Below, piece by piece: positions 8,893 through 16,645 of a stretch of DNA of 64,000 nt (positions within the stretch are counted from its first letter, which is position 1; the number at the start of each line of letters is the position of its first letter). The position numbers and the translations under genes are program-made. Under the pieces are notes generated by a model. The model worked only from the letters and a program-made list of their open reading frames with translations. It was not told the DNA's origin and did not search any database. The stretch is from Rhodobacter sp. (GTDB taxonomy: Bacteria > Pseudomonadota > Alphaproteobacteria > Rhodobacterales > Rhodobacteraceae). The DNA lies in assembly GCA_027489175.1 (NCBI GenBank), contig JAIYAE010000019.1, positions 277,080 through 341,079 on the forward strand, given 5' to 3'.

Positions 8893-9205
8893 GCTGCCAG
8901 CAGGACGGGGGGCAGGACGTCCCCGGGGTGAACCGCGTCCCGGGCTGATGACAATGGCCCGGCCCAGCCGCGCAGCGTCCCGTCATGGGGACGGGCCGGG
9001 CACGACCGGGCCACCCGCACCCGCCCCCGAAAAGCGCTGCCAGCGCGGGCTTCTGGTCGGGCAAAACCTTAAGACTTCCTGAATTTCGAATCCCAACCCA
9101 TTGAAATCCTTCGCACGAAAAGATGTCCCCGCCCGGGACACTCTCCCCTTTTCCCGCAGCGCCGACCCGTCTATCCTCACGGCGATTGCAGGAAAGAGGT
9201 CCCCC
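8893..9205. other. Intergenic region before mtnP
   Basis: No gene seen in these 313 bp. It contains several GC-rich dyads, for example GCGCT-GCC-AGCGC at 9034-9046, which on the minus strand is followed by TTTTC and so looks terminator-like although no minus-strand gene precedes it, and CCCGTC/GACGGG nearby. An AT-richer stretch at 9068-9120 probably holds the mtnP promoter. A purine-rich AGGAAAGAGG ribosome site precedes the mtnP start. Confidence 0.5.
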
Positions 9206-10072
9206 ATGCAGACCATGCTCGGCATCATCGGCGGATCGGGGGTCTACCAGATCGACGGGCTTGAGGGGGCGGCCTGGGTCAAGGTGCCCACCCCCTGGGG
9301 CAAGCCATCGGATGAAATTCTGGTCGGCCGCCTGCATGGCCTGCCGGTGGCCTTCCTGCCCCGCCACGGCCGCGGCCATGTCCATGACCCGGCCACAGTT
9401 CCCTACCGCGCCAACATCGACGCGCTGAAGCGGATCGGCTGCACCGATCTGCTGGCCGTGTCGGCCGTCGGCTCCCTGCGTGAGGATTTCGCTCCGGGCG
9501 ACTTCGTGATCGTCGACCAGTATATCGACCGGACCAGCCAACGTCCGATGTCCTTCTTCGGGTCGGGCTGCGTGGCCCATGTCAGCCTGGCCGATCCTAC
9601 CTGCCCCCGGCTTGGCGCCGCCGCAGCCGAAGCCGCGCGCCTGCAGGGGCTGACGGTCCATCGCGGGGCCACCTACCTGTCGATGGAAGGTCCGCAGTTT
9701 TCCACCCGCGCCGAAAGCCGGATGTACCGGACCTGGGGCGCGGATGTGATCGGGATGACCGGCCTTTCCGAAGCCCGCCTCGCCCGCGAGGCCGAGCTGT
9801 GCTATGCCTCGGTCGCGATGGTCACAGACTATGACTGCTGGCACGATAGCCACGGCGCGGTCGACGTGGCGCAGGTGATCGCGGTCGTTCATGCCAATGC
9901 CGATGCCGCGCGGGGACTGGTTGCACATCTGCCGGGCCTGCTGGCGGCTGATCGCGCCCCTTGCCCGCACGGCTGTGACCGCGCGCTGCAAAACGCCATC
10001 ATGACCGCCCCGGACAAGCGCGACCCCGCCCTGCTTGCCCGGCTGGACGCCGTCGCCGGGCGGGTGCTCTAG
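9206..10072 (+). CDS. mtnP: S-methyl-5'-thioadenosine phosphorylase
   Basis: A 288-residue cytoplasmic enzyme that phosphorolyses 5'-methylthioadenosine, a by-product of polyamine and homoserine-lactone synthesis, to adenine and methylthioribose-1-phosphate. Start at 9206 follows AGGAAAGAGG and gives the canonical LGIIGGSGVY beginning. The phosphate-site segment is RHGRGHVHDPATVPYRANI (residues 53-71), where most homologues have an S-P-type sequence at HD-P. Other signatures are GPQFSTRAES and the purine-site VTDYDCWH. The usual asparagine of the GMTN-P-EA motif reads GMTGLSEA here, a small departure. Adenine made here can be salvaged by the apt product 1.4 kb downstream on the same strand. 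Confidence 0.93.
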   Translation: MQTMLGIIGGSGVYQIDGLEGAAWVKVPTPWGKPSDEILVGRLHGLPVAFLPRHGRGHVHDPATVPYRANIDALKRIGCTDLLAVSAVGSLREDFAPGDFVIVDQYIDRTSQRPMSFFGSGCVAHVSLADPTCPRLGAAAAEAARLQGLTVHRGATYLSMEGPQFSTRAESRMYRTWGADVIGMTGLSEARLAREAELCYASVAMVTDYDCWHDSHGAVDVAQVIAVVHANADAARGLVAHLPGLLAADRAPCPHGCDRALQNAIMTAPDKRDPALLARLDAVAGRVL

Positions 10073-10082
10073 GGCCGCCGCG

Positions 10083-10757
10083 ATGAGGATCCGGGCCCTT
10101 GCCGCCATCCTGTGTCTGCTGTCCGGCCCACTGCTGGCCGAGGCCGCCGAGACCGACGGCGTCGCGGTCGCCACCCTGTTGCCGGATGCAGCGCTTTACC
10201 GGCTTGCCACCTGCGGCGCACCCCCCGGCGGGGCCTGCCAGGGCAAGGTGCTGCGCTGGCAAAAGCCCCACCTGACGCTGCGGATTGATCCCGGCGGCGA
10301 CCCACTGCCGCCCGGCTTTGTCGAACGGATCGAGGCGGCCCTTACCCGCGCGATCCGCGAGGTCAACAGTGTCGGCGCCGGAATAAGTCTGGCCCTTACC
10401 GACGCGCCTGAGGCGGACATCACAATCCGGCCGACGACGCTGGCCGATGGCACGGTCCTGACCGCATCGCCCGGCTTTTCGGGGCGCGGGACGATGGGCG
10501 TGGGGTACATGACGGTTTGGTATGACCGCTCGAACCGGATCGTTGAGGCGGTCATTCTGATTTCCACCTCGATCACCGATGTTGACCTGCCATCGGTCAT
10601 GCTGGAAGAGGTGACACAATCGCTCGGCTTTCTCTACGATATCGAAGGCCCAGCGTATGAGGGGGTGTCGATCCTGTCGCAGAGCTCGAATGCAACCGTG
10701 CGGATCACCGGCCAGGACGCGACCTTGCTGCGCCTGCACTATCCGGGCAGGGACTAG
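10083..10757 (+). CDS. DUF2927 secreted protein, first of a tandem pair
   Basis: A 224-residue protein with a Sec signal peptide (hydrophobic core ending LLAEAAE near residue 22). The conserved DUF2927 block is C-terminal: EEVTQSLGFLYDIEG around residues 177-191 and SILSQSSNA, ending with LRLHYPG. Two cysteines near residues 46 and 53 (TCGAPPGGAC) may form a periplasmic disulfide. The function of DUF2927 is not known to me; the E-x-x-Q helix loosely recalls a degenerate metal-binding helix but no HExxH is present. The gene starts 10 bp after mtnP and ends 3 bp before a paralogue, so all three are probably one transcript. Confidence 0.82.
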   Translation: MRIRALAAILCLLSGPLLAEAAETDGVAVATLLPDAALYRLATCGAPPGGACQGKVLRWQKPHLTLRIDPGGDPLPPGFVERIEAALTRAIREVNSVGAGISLALTDAPEADITIRPTTLADGTVLTASPGFSGRGTMGVGYMTVWYDRSNRIVEAVILISTSITDVDLPSVMLEEVTQSLGFLYDIEGPAYEGVSILSQSSNATVRITGQDATLLRLHYPGRD

Positions 10758-10760
10758 ACA

Positions 10761-11447
10761 ATGGTCAGACGTGCGGCCCACTTTGCCTTGGTCCTGGCAG
10801 CCACCCTGTATCTGGCCGCTGGCCATGTCCGCGCGCAGGAATATGTTATCGCCAAAGGAAAGCTTTCGGACGACGATTTCTACCGGCTTGTCGCCTGCGC
10901 GGCGCCTGCGGCTGGGGACTGCCAGAAGCCCTTTGTCCGATGGTCGCCGTCTGATGCCCGCGATCTAACGGTCAGCCTTGTGCAGGTCGATCCGGATTAT
11001 CCGAAACGGGTCAGCGCAAGGGTCGTTGACCTGTTGGACGGGACCCTCTCTGAGTTGAACGGGTCTGGCGCGAACCTGCGCCTGCGCCGCGTGGCGCCAG
11101 ATGTCACACCCGACATCAGCCTTCACCTTCTTGACCTGCCACGGAACAGCAAGATTTCAGGCACCGGCTTGCCCTGGTTCGATGGCAATCCCCTCTCCAT
11201 GGCGCGAATGCAGTTGGGCTGGCGCAACGACGGATCGATCTTCATCTGCGCCGTTGCTTTCAGCCGCGATGTTTCGCCCAAAGCGGTGCAGCGGATCCTT
11301 CTTGAGGAAATCACCCAATGCCTGGGCCTCATGACCGACATTCGCGGTAGCTATTACGCAAGCCGCTCGATCTTTTCTGAAGACGGGATGCAGGCAACCA
11401 CACTAAAGGGTCAGGACCTGATGGCCCTGCGCCGACACTACCCGTAA
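10761..11447 (+). CDS. DUF2927 secreted protein, second of a tandem pair
   Basis: A 228-residue paralogue of the preceding product. It has a signal peptide ending near HVRAQ (residue 26), the paired cysteines ([10 protein letters not shown]), and the same C-terminal block: [24 protein letters not shown] and LRRHYP. The similarity is clear in the last 60 residues and weak in the middle, so the duplication looks old rather than recent. Gene spacing of 3 bp to the upstream copy and 17 bp to apt supports co-transcription with the purine-salvage genes, although a functional tie between a secreted protein and purine salvage is not obvious. Confidence 0.82.
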   Translation: MVRRAAHFALVLAATLYLAAGHVRAQEYVIAKGKLSDDDFYRLVACAAPAAGDCQKPFVRWSPSDARDLTVSLVQVDPDYPKRVSARVVDLLDGTLSELNGSGANLRLRRVAPDVTPDISLHLLDLPRNSKISGTGLPWFDGNPLSMARMQLGWRNDGSIFICAVAFSRDVSPKAVQRILLEEITQCLGLMTDIRGSYYASRSIFSEDGMQATTLKGQDLMALRRHYP

Positions 11448-11464
11448 TCCCAAGGGGCAAGCAT

Positions 11465-12001
11465 GTGATGCACAAGACCGTCAAGGACTATATCCGCACC
11501 ATCGTGGACTTCCCGCATGAGGGGATCCTGTTTCGCGATGTGACCACCCTCTTTGCCGACCCGCGCGGGTTCCGGATGTGCGTGGACCAGCTTCTGGCGC
11601 CCTATGCCGGGATGCGGATCGACAAAGTCGCGGGACTTGAGGCGCGGGGCTTCATCCTGGGCGGGGCGGTGGCGCATCAGCTCTCGACCGGGTTCGTGCC
11701 GATCCGCAAGAAGGGCAAGCTGCCGGGCCAGACGATCAGCCAGGCCTATACGCTGGAATACGGCGAGGCGGTGGTCGAGGTGCATGATGACGCGATGGCC
11801 CCGGGCGAAAAGATTCTGCTGGTCGATGATCTTCTGGCCACCGGCGGCACAGCCGAGGCGGGCATCCGCCTGATCGAGCGTCTGGGCGCCGAGGTGGTGG
11901 GCTGCGCCTTTGTCGTTGACCTGCCAGACCTTGGCGGGCGCAAGAAGCTGGAAGCGATGGGCATGGATGTGCATGCCTTGTGCGCATTCGAGGGGCTTTG
12001 A
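11465..12001 (+). CDS. apt: Adenine phosphoribosyltransferase
   Basis: Converts adenine and PRPP to AMP. 178 residues from the GTG at 11465 (or 177 from the ATG at 11468; AAGGGG at 11452-11457 fits either). The PRPP-binding motif [16 protein letters not shown] is near residues 119-134, and the N-terminal [22 protein letters not shown] block is typical of Apt. Located downstream of mtnP and two DUF2927 genes, so methylthioadenosine-derived adenine can be recycled by the same transcription unit. It is followed by a triple-palindrome repeat 17 bp after the stop. Confidence 0.95.
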   Translation: MMHKTVKDYIRTIVDFPHEGILFRDVTTLFADPRGFRMCVDQLLAPYAGMRIDKVAGLEARGFILGGAVAHQLSTGFVPIRKKGKLPGQTISQAYTLEYGEAVVEVHDDAMAPGEKILLVDDLLATGGTAEAGIRLIERLGAEVVGCAFVVDLPDLGGRKKLEAMGMDVHALCAFEGL

Positions 12002-12018
12002 CCCAAACGCCGGGTCGC

Positions 12019-12090
12019 GACCGGAGTTTTCGAAAACTCCGGTCCGAAGCCTTTGAAGGCTTCGGTGCGATTTCTTCGAAGAAATCGCAC
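12019..12090. repeat. Triple-palindrome repeat, copy A
   Basis: Three consecutive dyads with almost no spacing. P1 (12019-12044) has the arms GACCGGAGTTTTC and GAAAACTCCGGTC. P2 (12044-12065) has the arms CCGAAGCCTT and AAGGCTTCGG around TG. P3 (12065-12090) has the arms GTGCGATTTCTTC and GAAGAAATCGCAC. Related arrays lie at 24922-24990 and 49722-49789. It begins 17 bp after the apt stop. On RNA it would form three stem-loops, so 3'-end protection or transcript attenuation are possible roles; a protein-bound DNA element is equally possible. Confidence 0.85.
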
Positions 12091-12146
12091 GGCGCGCGGC
12101 GGGACGTCGTTCTGTTAACCTTGCCGAAAGAGAATCACTCTAGACC

Positions 12147-12250
12147 AATGCTTGTCAGGCCTACCCAGCCTGGCCGCGCTGCTACCCACAGCGTGATCCA
12201 CACACCCCCCAAAGCACCCCGTCGCAGGTCCTGCGGCGGGGTAACTTTTT
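12147..12250 (+). ncRNA. Candidate small RNA with twin identical loops and an intrinsic terminator
   Basis: Two adjacent stem-loops display the same seven-base loop CTACCCA: CAGGC/GCCTG at 12156-12172 and CGCTG/CAGCG at 12177-12193. They are followed by a 12 bp stem-loop and a T-run (12216-12250). Together these resemble the layout of alphaproteobacterial sRNAs that present C-rich loops to ribosome-binding sites. The start is uncertain: TTGCCG and TAGACC upstream are only 14 bp apart, so the promoter is weakly supported. It could instead be a long 3' UTR of apt. No match to a named sRNA is claimed. Confidence 0.4.
12216..12250 (+). terminator. Rho-independent terminator
   Basis: Arms ACCCCGTCGCAG and CTGCGGCGGGGT (12 bp with one G-T pair) around loop GTC, followed by AACTTTTT. 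It ends plus-strand transcription from apt or the candidate sRNA. Because the minus-strand FAD oxidase gene ends at 12262 it may also slow that transcript, although the minus side has no clear T-run. Confidence 0.75.
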
Positions 12251-12261
12251 CCCGGTGGGCG

Positions 12262-13686
12262 TTACGGCGGGGACAGATCAGCCAGCACGGCACCCGGGTT
12301 CATGATCCCGTTCGGGTCAAGAGCGGCCTTGATCGCCCACATCGCCGCCAGCTTGCCCGGATCAGCGTAGCGCTGCAGGTCGCCCACTTTCAGCCGACCC
12401 ACCCCATGTTCCGCCGCAACCGACCCGCCAAGCGCATGCACCATGTCATGCACCGTGGTCTTCACCCGGTCGCGCACGGCGTCATGGTCCTGCCGCCGGC
12501 CGCCCTTGGCCGGAAAGACGTTCCAGTGCAGGTTGCCATCGCCGAGATGGCCAAAGCAATTGATCCGGAAATCGCCCAAAGGCCGCAGCGCCTGAGGTGC
12601 GGCGGCAATGAACCCCGGGATTTCCGACAAGGGCAGGGATATGTCATGGCTTGAGATCGCGCCGATCCGGCGATTGGCCTCGGGGATCATCTCCCGCAGA
12701 TGCCAAAGGCTTGCGGCCTGCGCCTCGGACGTGCCGATGACGCCATCGGTGACCAGTCCTGCGTCGTCCGCCGCGTCGTAAAGATTGGCCATCGTCACCT
12801 CAGGCTCCAGTCCTGCGGGCAGGCCCAGTTCGACCAGCACCAGCCAGTCGGGGACCGGGTCAAAGGGGGCCGCGATTTCGGGCATGGTTTCGGCCAGGAA
12901 GTCAAAACCCATCCGGTGGATCAGCTCAAAGCTTGAGATCATCCCCCCGAGCCGCCCCTGCGCCAAACCCAGAAGATCCAGCGCCGCAGCAGGCGACGGC
13001 ACCGCCAGCAGCGCCACCACTGTGGCGGCCGGGATCGGGAACAGCCGCAGGCTGGCCGCCGTGATGACCCCGAGCGTGCCTTCCGACCCTATCAGTAGGT
13101 GGCGCAGGTCGTAGCCCGCATTGTCCTTCCGCAGCCGCGACAGACCGTTGAAGACCGTGCCATCCGGCAAGACCGCCTCCAGCCCCAGACACAGGTCGCG
13201 CGCATTGCCATAGCGCAAGACCGCAGTCCCCCCGGCATTGGCCGCCAGATTGCCCCCGATCCGGCAAGACCCTTCCGACGCCAGCGACAAGGGGAAGAGC
13301 CGCCCGATCCGCGCCGCCTCGGCTTGCACATCGGCGAGGATCATCCCCGCCTCGACCACTAGCGCATTTTCGGACGGGAAGGCCCCCCGCAGCGCCCCCA
13401 TCCGTTCAAGCGACAAAAGCACCGGCGCGGGGCCGCCCGGCATGATCTGACCACCGACAAGCCCCGTGCCACCGCCCCAAGGCACCACCCCCACCCGCGC
13501 CGCGGTGCAGGCCCGCAGGATCACCGCGACCTCGGCCGTCGACTGCGGCCGGGCAAGGACGCCCGCCTGCCCGTGCCAGCGCGCACGCGGTTCCTCCAGA
13601 TGGCGCGCATCGGGGACGCTCAGCCGCCCTTCGGGCAGGCTGCCGCGCAACAGGGCGACGAAAGCGTCATCGCAGGGGTTCAGCAT
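12262..13686 (-). CDS. FAD-linked oxidase, D-2-hydroxy acid dehydrogenase (GlcD/D2HGDH type)
   Basis: A 474-residue flavoprotein. The FAD-binding (PCMH) domain covers roughly residues 40-220, with PWGGGTGLVGGQ near 69 and GSEGTLGVIT near 200. The FAD-oxidase C-terminal domain ends with HLGDGNLHWNVF, EHGVGRLK and LDPNGIMNPG, the metal and substrate-site motifs of D-lactate, glycolate and D-2-hydroxyglutarate dehydrogenases. It probably oxidises a D-2-hydroxy acid and passes electrons to the quinone pool or ETF. The ATG at 13686 starts a homologue-like sequence but has a poor ribosome site; a strong GGAAGGAG instead serves a six-codon ORF (13680-13700) whose end overlaps this start. Confidence 0.9.
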   Translation of the reverse strand: MLNPCDDAFVALLRGSLPEGRLSVPDARHLEEPRARWHGQAGVLARPQSTAEVAVILRACTAARVGVVPWGGGTGLVGGQIMPGGPAPVLLSLERMGALRGAFPSENALVVEAGMILADVQAEAARIGRLFPLSLASEGSCRIGGNLAANAGGTAVLRYGNARDLCLGLEAVLPDGTVFNGLSRLRKDNAGYDLRHLLIGSEGTLGVITAASLRLFPIPAATVVALLAVPSPAAALDLLGLAQGRLGGMISSFELIHRMGFDFLAETMPEIAAPFDPVPDWLVLVELGLPAGLEPEVTMANLYDAADDAGLVTDGVIGTSEAQAASLWHLREMIPEANRRIGAISSHDISLPLSEIPGFIAAAPQALRPLGDFRINCFGHLGDGNLHWNVFPAKGGRRQDHDAVRDRVKTTVHDMVHALGGSVAAEHGVGRLKVGDLQRYADPGKLAAMWAIKAALDPNGIMNPGAVLADLSPP

Positions 13687-13700
13687 CGGGGTTCAGGCAT
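13680..13700 (-). other. Six-codon leader ORF overlapping the FAD oxidase start
   Basis: On the minus strand GGAAGGAG (13714-13707) lies 6 bp before ATG 13700, which reads MPEPRC and stops at TGA 13682-13680, overlapping the main ATG (13686-13684) in another frame. Stop/restart coupling is one reading. A sequencing error, or use of a different true start, is another. Confidence 0.35.
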
Positions 13701-13758
13701 GGCACGCTCCTTCCCGCACAGTCCTAGCGGGCGGAGCGGCCCTTCGCCAGAGGCCGGA

Positions 13759-14562
13759 TCAGTCCAGATAGGCTGGCTCCAGCACCATGATCGTCGGTTC
13801 CGACGGCAGGTCGTCCAAGGACAGCGCCAGTTGCGCGCCACCGGTTTCCACAACGGTGAACTCGCCCGACATCTCGGTCAGAAACGCCTCAAGCGAGGCT
13901 TGGCTGAACCAGTGCATCGGGATCACCACCGAAGATCGCAACCGCCGCACCACGCCGGCCATGTCGCCCAGGCGAAGCGTATAGCCGCCGTCCACCGGCA
14001 CCATCACGATGTCCAGCCGCCCGATCGCCGCATATTGTGCGTCTGACGGGATCTGGTGCAGATGACCAAGGTGGCCGATGCAAAGGCCCCCAGCCTCAAA
14101 GACAAAGATTGAGTTGCCATTGGCCCGGGCCCCTTCGCCAAAAGGGCCACGGGTGTCAGTGGTCACGTTGCGCACCAGCATGGAGCCAACGTCCAGACGA
14201 TGATCGGCAGGCGTGGCCCCCTCGCCCCAGCCAAACAGGACATGGGGGATACGCGGGTCCGGACTGGCCGTCCAATGCGTGGAATGGGCGTTGTTCATCG
14301 TCACCACGTCGGGAACGATATCCTGGGTGCCGAGGTAGCCGGTGTAATCCGTGACCGCGACCGTGCCATCCGCCGTCACGATGGCAAAGCTGGCGTGGTC
14401 GATGTAGCGGATCAAGACACTGTCCGCCTCAAGCCCGTCATTCAGCGCCACGGGCTGCACCGTGGCCTCCCCCGCCGCCAGCGCGATGCAATGCGACGGA
14501 ATGCGCGCCTCTTGCGCAAGGGCGGGCGTGGCAAGCAGTGTCAGGGCAAGGATCAGGCGCAT
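13759..14562 (-). CDS. Secreted MBL-fold metallo-hydrolase-like protein with altered metal motif
   Basis: A 267-residue protein. The ATG at 14562 follows GGAGG at a 6-base distance, and the next residues form a Sec signal peptide ending LAQEA near residue 18. The rest fits a UlaG-like metallo-beta-lactamase fold: IDHASFAI (about residue 54), VAVTDYTGYLG, and CIGHLGHLH near residue 162. The usual HxHxDH is replaced by NNAHSTHW, so part of the zinc site is missing and activity may differ or be lost; close relatives may share this form. It lies on the minus strand 239 bp downstream of the acetyltransferase gene, with a hairpin/ATATTT element between them. Substrate unknown. Confidence 0.72.
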   Translation of the reverse strand: MRLILALTLLATPALAQEARIPSHCIALAAGEATVQPVALNDGLEADSVLIRYIDHASFAIVTADGTVAVTDYTGYLGTQDIVPDVVTMNNAHSTHWTASPDPRIPHVLFGWGEGATPADHRLDVGSMLVRNVTTDTRGPFGEGARANGNSIFVFEAGGLCIGHLGHLHQIPSDAQYAAIGRLDIVMVPVDGGYTLRLGDMAGVVRRLRSSVVIPMHWFSQASLEAFLTEMSGEFTVVETGGAQLALSLDDLPSEPTIMVLEPAYLD

Positions 14563-14697
14563 CAATCACCTCCGGCTGATACGAAGGGTAACCCGGATTG
14601 CCGCTGCGTCACCCACTCTCAAGATCACGGATGCGCGAGAATCCCACGAACCGCGTCAAGCCTTACCACCTGAGGGCTTTGCCTTTCACATTTGCGC

Positions 14698-14748
14698 AAA
14701 TATCCCCGCCCGAGGCCGCCGAGCGCCTTCGCGTTCTTAACGCGAAGG
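14698..14748 (-). repeat. Hairpin plus GGGGATATTT element, copy 1
   Basis: Reading the minus strand, a 10 bp stem (CCTTCGCGTT / AACGCGAAGG, loop of three, 14748-14726) is followed by a GC-rich spacer and GGGGATATTT (14707-14698). It lies between the 3' end of the acetyltransferase gene and the 5' end of the MBL gene, both on the minus strand. Two similar elements, at 53061-53097 and 58607-58647, have the same orientation relative to their flanking genes. Confidence 0.6.
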
Positions 14749-14801
14749 GGCGAGATAAATGGCTTGCGCGGCACGCGCTCAATTTGACACCCGTTCCGCC
14801 T

Positions 14802-15386
14802 TCAGCCGACGTCGGTCCGCCCACGCCGGTCGCCGCGCAGGTTGGCGTAAAGCACGTGGTTCCTCCAGCGCCCGTTGATCTGCAGATAGCTTTGCGCAAC
14901 ACCTTCATACTTGAAGCCGCATTTCTCCAGCACCCCGCGCGAGGGCGCGTTTTCCGGCAGGCAGGCGGCTTCCATCCGGCTCAGGTCAAGCCTTGTGAAG
15001 GCGTGATGCGTCAGGGCCAGGATCGCCTCCCGCATGTAGCCTTGGCGCGAATAGGGCTGGCCGATCCAGTAGCCCAGCGTTCCTGCCTGCGCAGGCCCCC
15101 GGCGGATGTTGTCCAGCGTCAACGCCCCCAGAAGCTGGTTATCCTCGCGCCGGATCAGCAGCATCGGTAGTGCTGTTCCCTGCGCCTCGGCCCGCTGCGC
15201 CCAGTAGACGCGGTTGGTAAAGGACCGCCGGGTCAGGTGATCCGTGGCCCAGACCGGTTCCCATTTCGACAAAAACTCGGCCGATGCGTCGCGCAGTTCC
15301 GACCATTGCCGCCAGTCGCCGTGTTCTGGCAGGCGCAGGGTCATCCGCTCGGTCTCAACCCGGACGCGGCGTTTGAGGCCAAGCAT
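14802..15386 (-). CDS. GNAT N-acetyltransferase, RimJ/RimL-like
   Basis: A 194-residue acetyl-CoA-dependent acetyltransferase. The GNAT core shows LGYWIGQPYSRQGYMREAI near residues 104-122, the acetyl-CoA pyrophosphate-binding stretch, and NAPSRGVLEKCGFKYEG near 146-162. The pattern matches RimJ (ribosomal protein S5 alanine N-acetyltransferase) and related amino-group acetylases; ribosomal specificity is not proven. Its ATG overlaps the stop of the M16 peptidase gene (ATGA at 15386), so the two are co-translated at the end of the thrC-M16-GNAT minus-strand string. Confidence 0.85.
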   Translation of the reverse strand: MLGLKRRVRVETERMTLRLPEHGDWRQWSELRDASAEFLSKWEPVWATDHLTRRSFTNRVYWAQRAEAQGTALPMLLIRREDNQLLGALTLDNIRRGPAQAGTLGYWIGQPYSRQGYMREAILALTHHAFTRLDLSRMEAACLPENAPSRGVLEKCGFKYEGVAQSYLQINGRWRNHVLYANLRGDRRGRTDVG

Positions 15387-16645
15387 CAGTGGCCCAGACC
15401 GCGACGGATCTCCTCGATCCCGGGGGCGGTGCTGACCGGTCCGTAGATCGCCAGCGCCGATTTCGCCGTGGTCAGGCCTGCGGCATAGGCGCGGACCATG
15501 CCGGTGTCGACCGCGTCGATCTTGGCCACGGCTTCACTGACTGCCGGAATGCGACCCCAGATCGACATCAGCCGCGCATTGCGCTCGGCGCGGGAGGACG
15601 GGCTTTCCAGCCCCATCAACAGGCCCGCCCGCAGTTGCGCCCGGGCACGGGCCACCTCAGCCTCGGTCATGTCGTCGGCAGCGCGTTTGAGTTCATCAAT
15701 CGTCAACTGGGTCAGATCGCCGATCTCTTCGGCCGAGGTGCCAGCGTAGATCGTGATATGCCCGGTATCTTCATAGGCGCTGGACTGGGCGTAGATCGAA
15801 TAGCACAGGCCCCGGTCTTCGCGGATCTTCTGGAAGAGGCGGCTCGACATGCCGCCGCCCATCGCCGTCGCATAAACCTGGGCCGCATAGACCGCATCGT
15901 CGCGGTAACCCGGGCCCTCGAACGACAGGGCAAAGTGGACCTGCTCCAGGTCTTTCACTTCCCGCCGCTCACCACCCTCAAACTGCGCGGGCTGCACTGT
16001 GGGCGCGCCAACCGGCTTCAGACCACCAAAAATGCGCTCCGCAGCAGCGACGATGGCGGCATGGTCCACGCCCCCGGCGGCCGACAGGATCATCTGGTCG
16101 GGGCTGTAGTGATGGCCGACAAAGCCCTCAAAATCCGCCTTCTTGAACGAGGCGACGCGTTCTTCCGGCCCGAGGATGGTGCGGCCGAAGGGCTGGTTGG
16201 GATAACTCACCTCATGCAGCCAGTCGAAGATGATGTCGTCAGGCGTGTCCAGCGCCTGGCCGATTTCCTGCAGGATCACATGACGTTCGGTTTCGATATC
16301 GGCCTTGCGAAACAGGGGGTTGAGGACGATATCGGCAATCACGTCCAGCGCCATGACCACATCCTGGGACAGGACACGGGCGTAATAGGCCGTCATCTCT
16401 CGGCTGGTGTAGGCGTTGATGTAGCCGCCGACATCCTCAATTTCCTCGGCGATGCGCAAGGCAGACCGCCGCCGGGTGCCCTTGAACGCCATATGTTCCA
16501 GAAAATGGGCGATGCCATTCTGGGCAGGCGTTTCGTGCCGCCCGCCCGCTTCGACCCAGAGGCCGATGCTGGCCGATTGCAGGCCGGGCATCGCCTCGGT
16601 GACGATGCGAAAACCGTTGGGAAGGGTGTGAAGCTGTTCGGTCAA
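15386..16645 (-). CDS. M16 family zinc peptidase (processing-peptidase-like)
   Basis: A 419-residue metallopeptidase of the pitrilysin/mitochondrial processing peptidase group. The inverted zinc motif HFLEH is at residues 47-51, and the second glutamate region follows in the ETERHVILQEI segment. The start is TTG at 16645: it overlaps the thrC stop (TTGA) and gives the conserved LPNGFRIVTE beginning at once, with no better start downstream. It follows thrC directly, a widespread alphaproteobacterial arrangement. Soluble, probably cytoplasmic; no signal peptide. The physiological substrate is unknown. Confidence 0.9.
   Translation of the reverse strand: MTEQLHTLPNGFRIVTEAMPGLQSASIGLWVEAGGRHETPAQNGIAHFLEHMAFKGTRRRSALRIAEEIEDVGGYINAYTSREMTAYYARVLSQDVVMALDVIADIVLNPLFRKADIETERHVILQEIGQALDTPDDIIFDWLHEVSYPNQPFGRTILGPEERVASFKKADFEGFVGHHYSPDQMILSAAGGVDHAAIVAAAERIFGGLKPVGAPTVQPAQFEGGERREVKDLEQVHFALSFEGPGYRDDAVYAAQVYATAMGGGMSSRLFQKIREDRGLCYSIYAQSSAYEDTGHITIYAGTSAEEIGDLTQLTIDELKRAADDMTEAEVARARAQLRAGLLMGLESPSSRAERNARLMSIWGRIPAVSEAVAKIDAVDTGMVRAYAAGLTTAKSALAIYGPVSTAPGIEEIRRGLGH

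Noticed and set aside
9034..9046. GCGCT/AGCGC hairpin with TTTT on the minus strand as a terminator
   Set aside because: No minus-strand gene or promoter precedes it, so I list it only as a feature of the intergenic region.
8762..10174. A 470-codon minus-strand frame opposite mtnP
   Set aside because: It runs through the mtnP coding region and the intergenic space without any recognisable domain or ribosome site.
12191..12199. DnaA-box-like TGATCCACA
   Set aside because: A single site with one mismatch; no cluster of boxes or AT-rich unwinding element, so not an origin.
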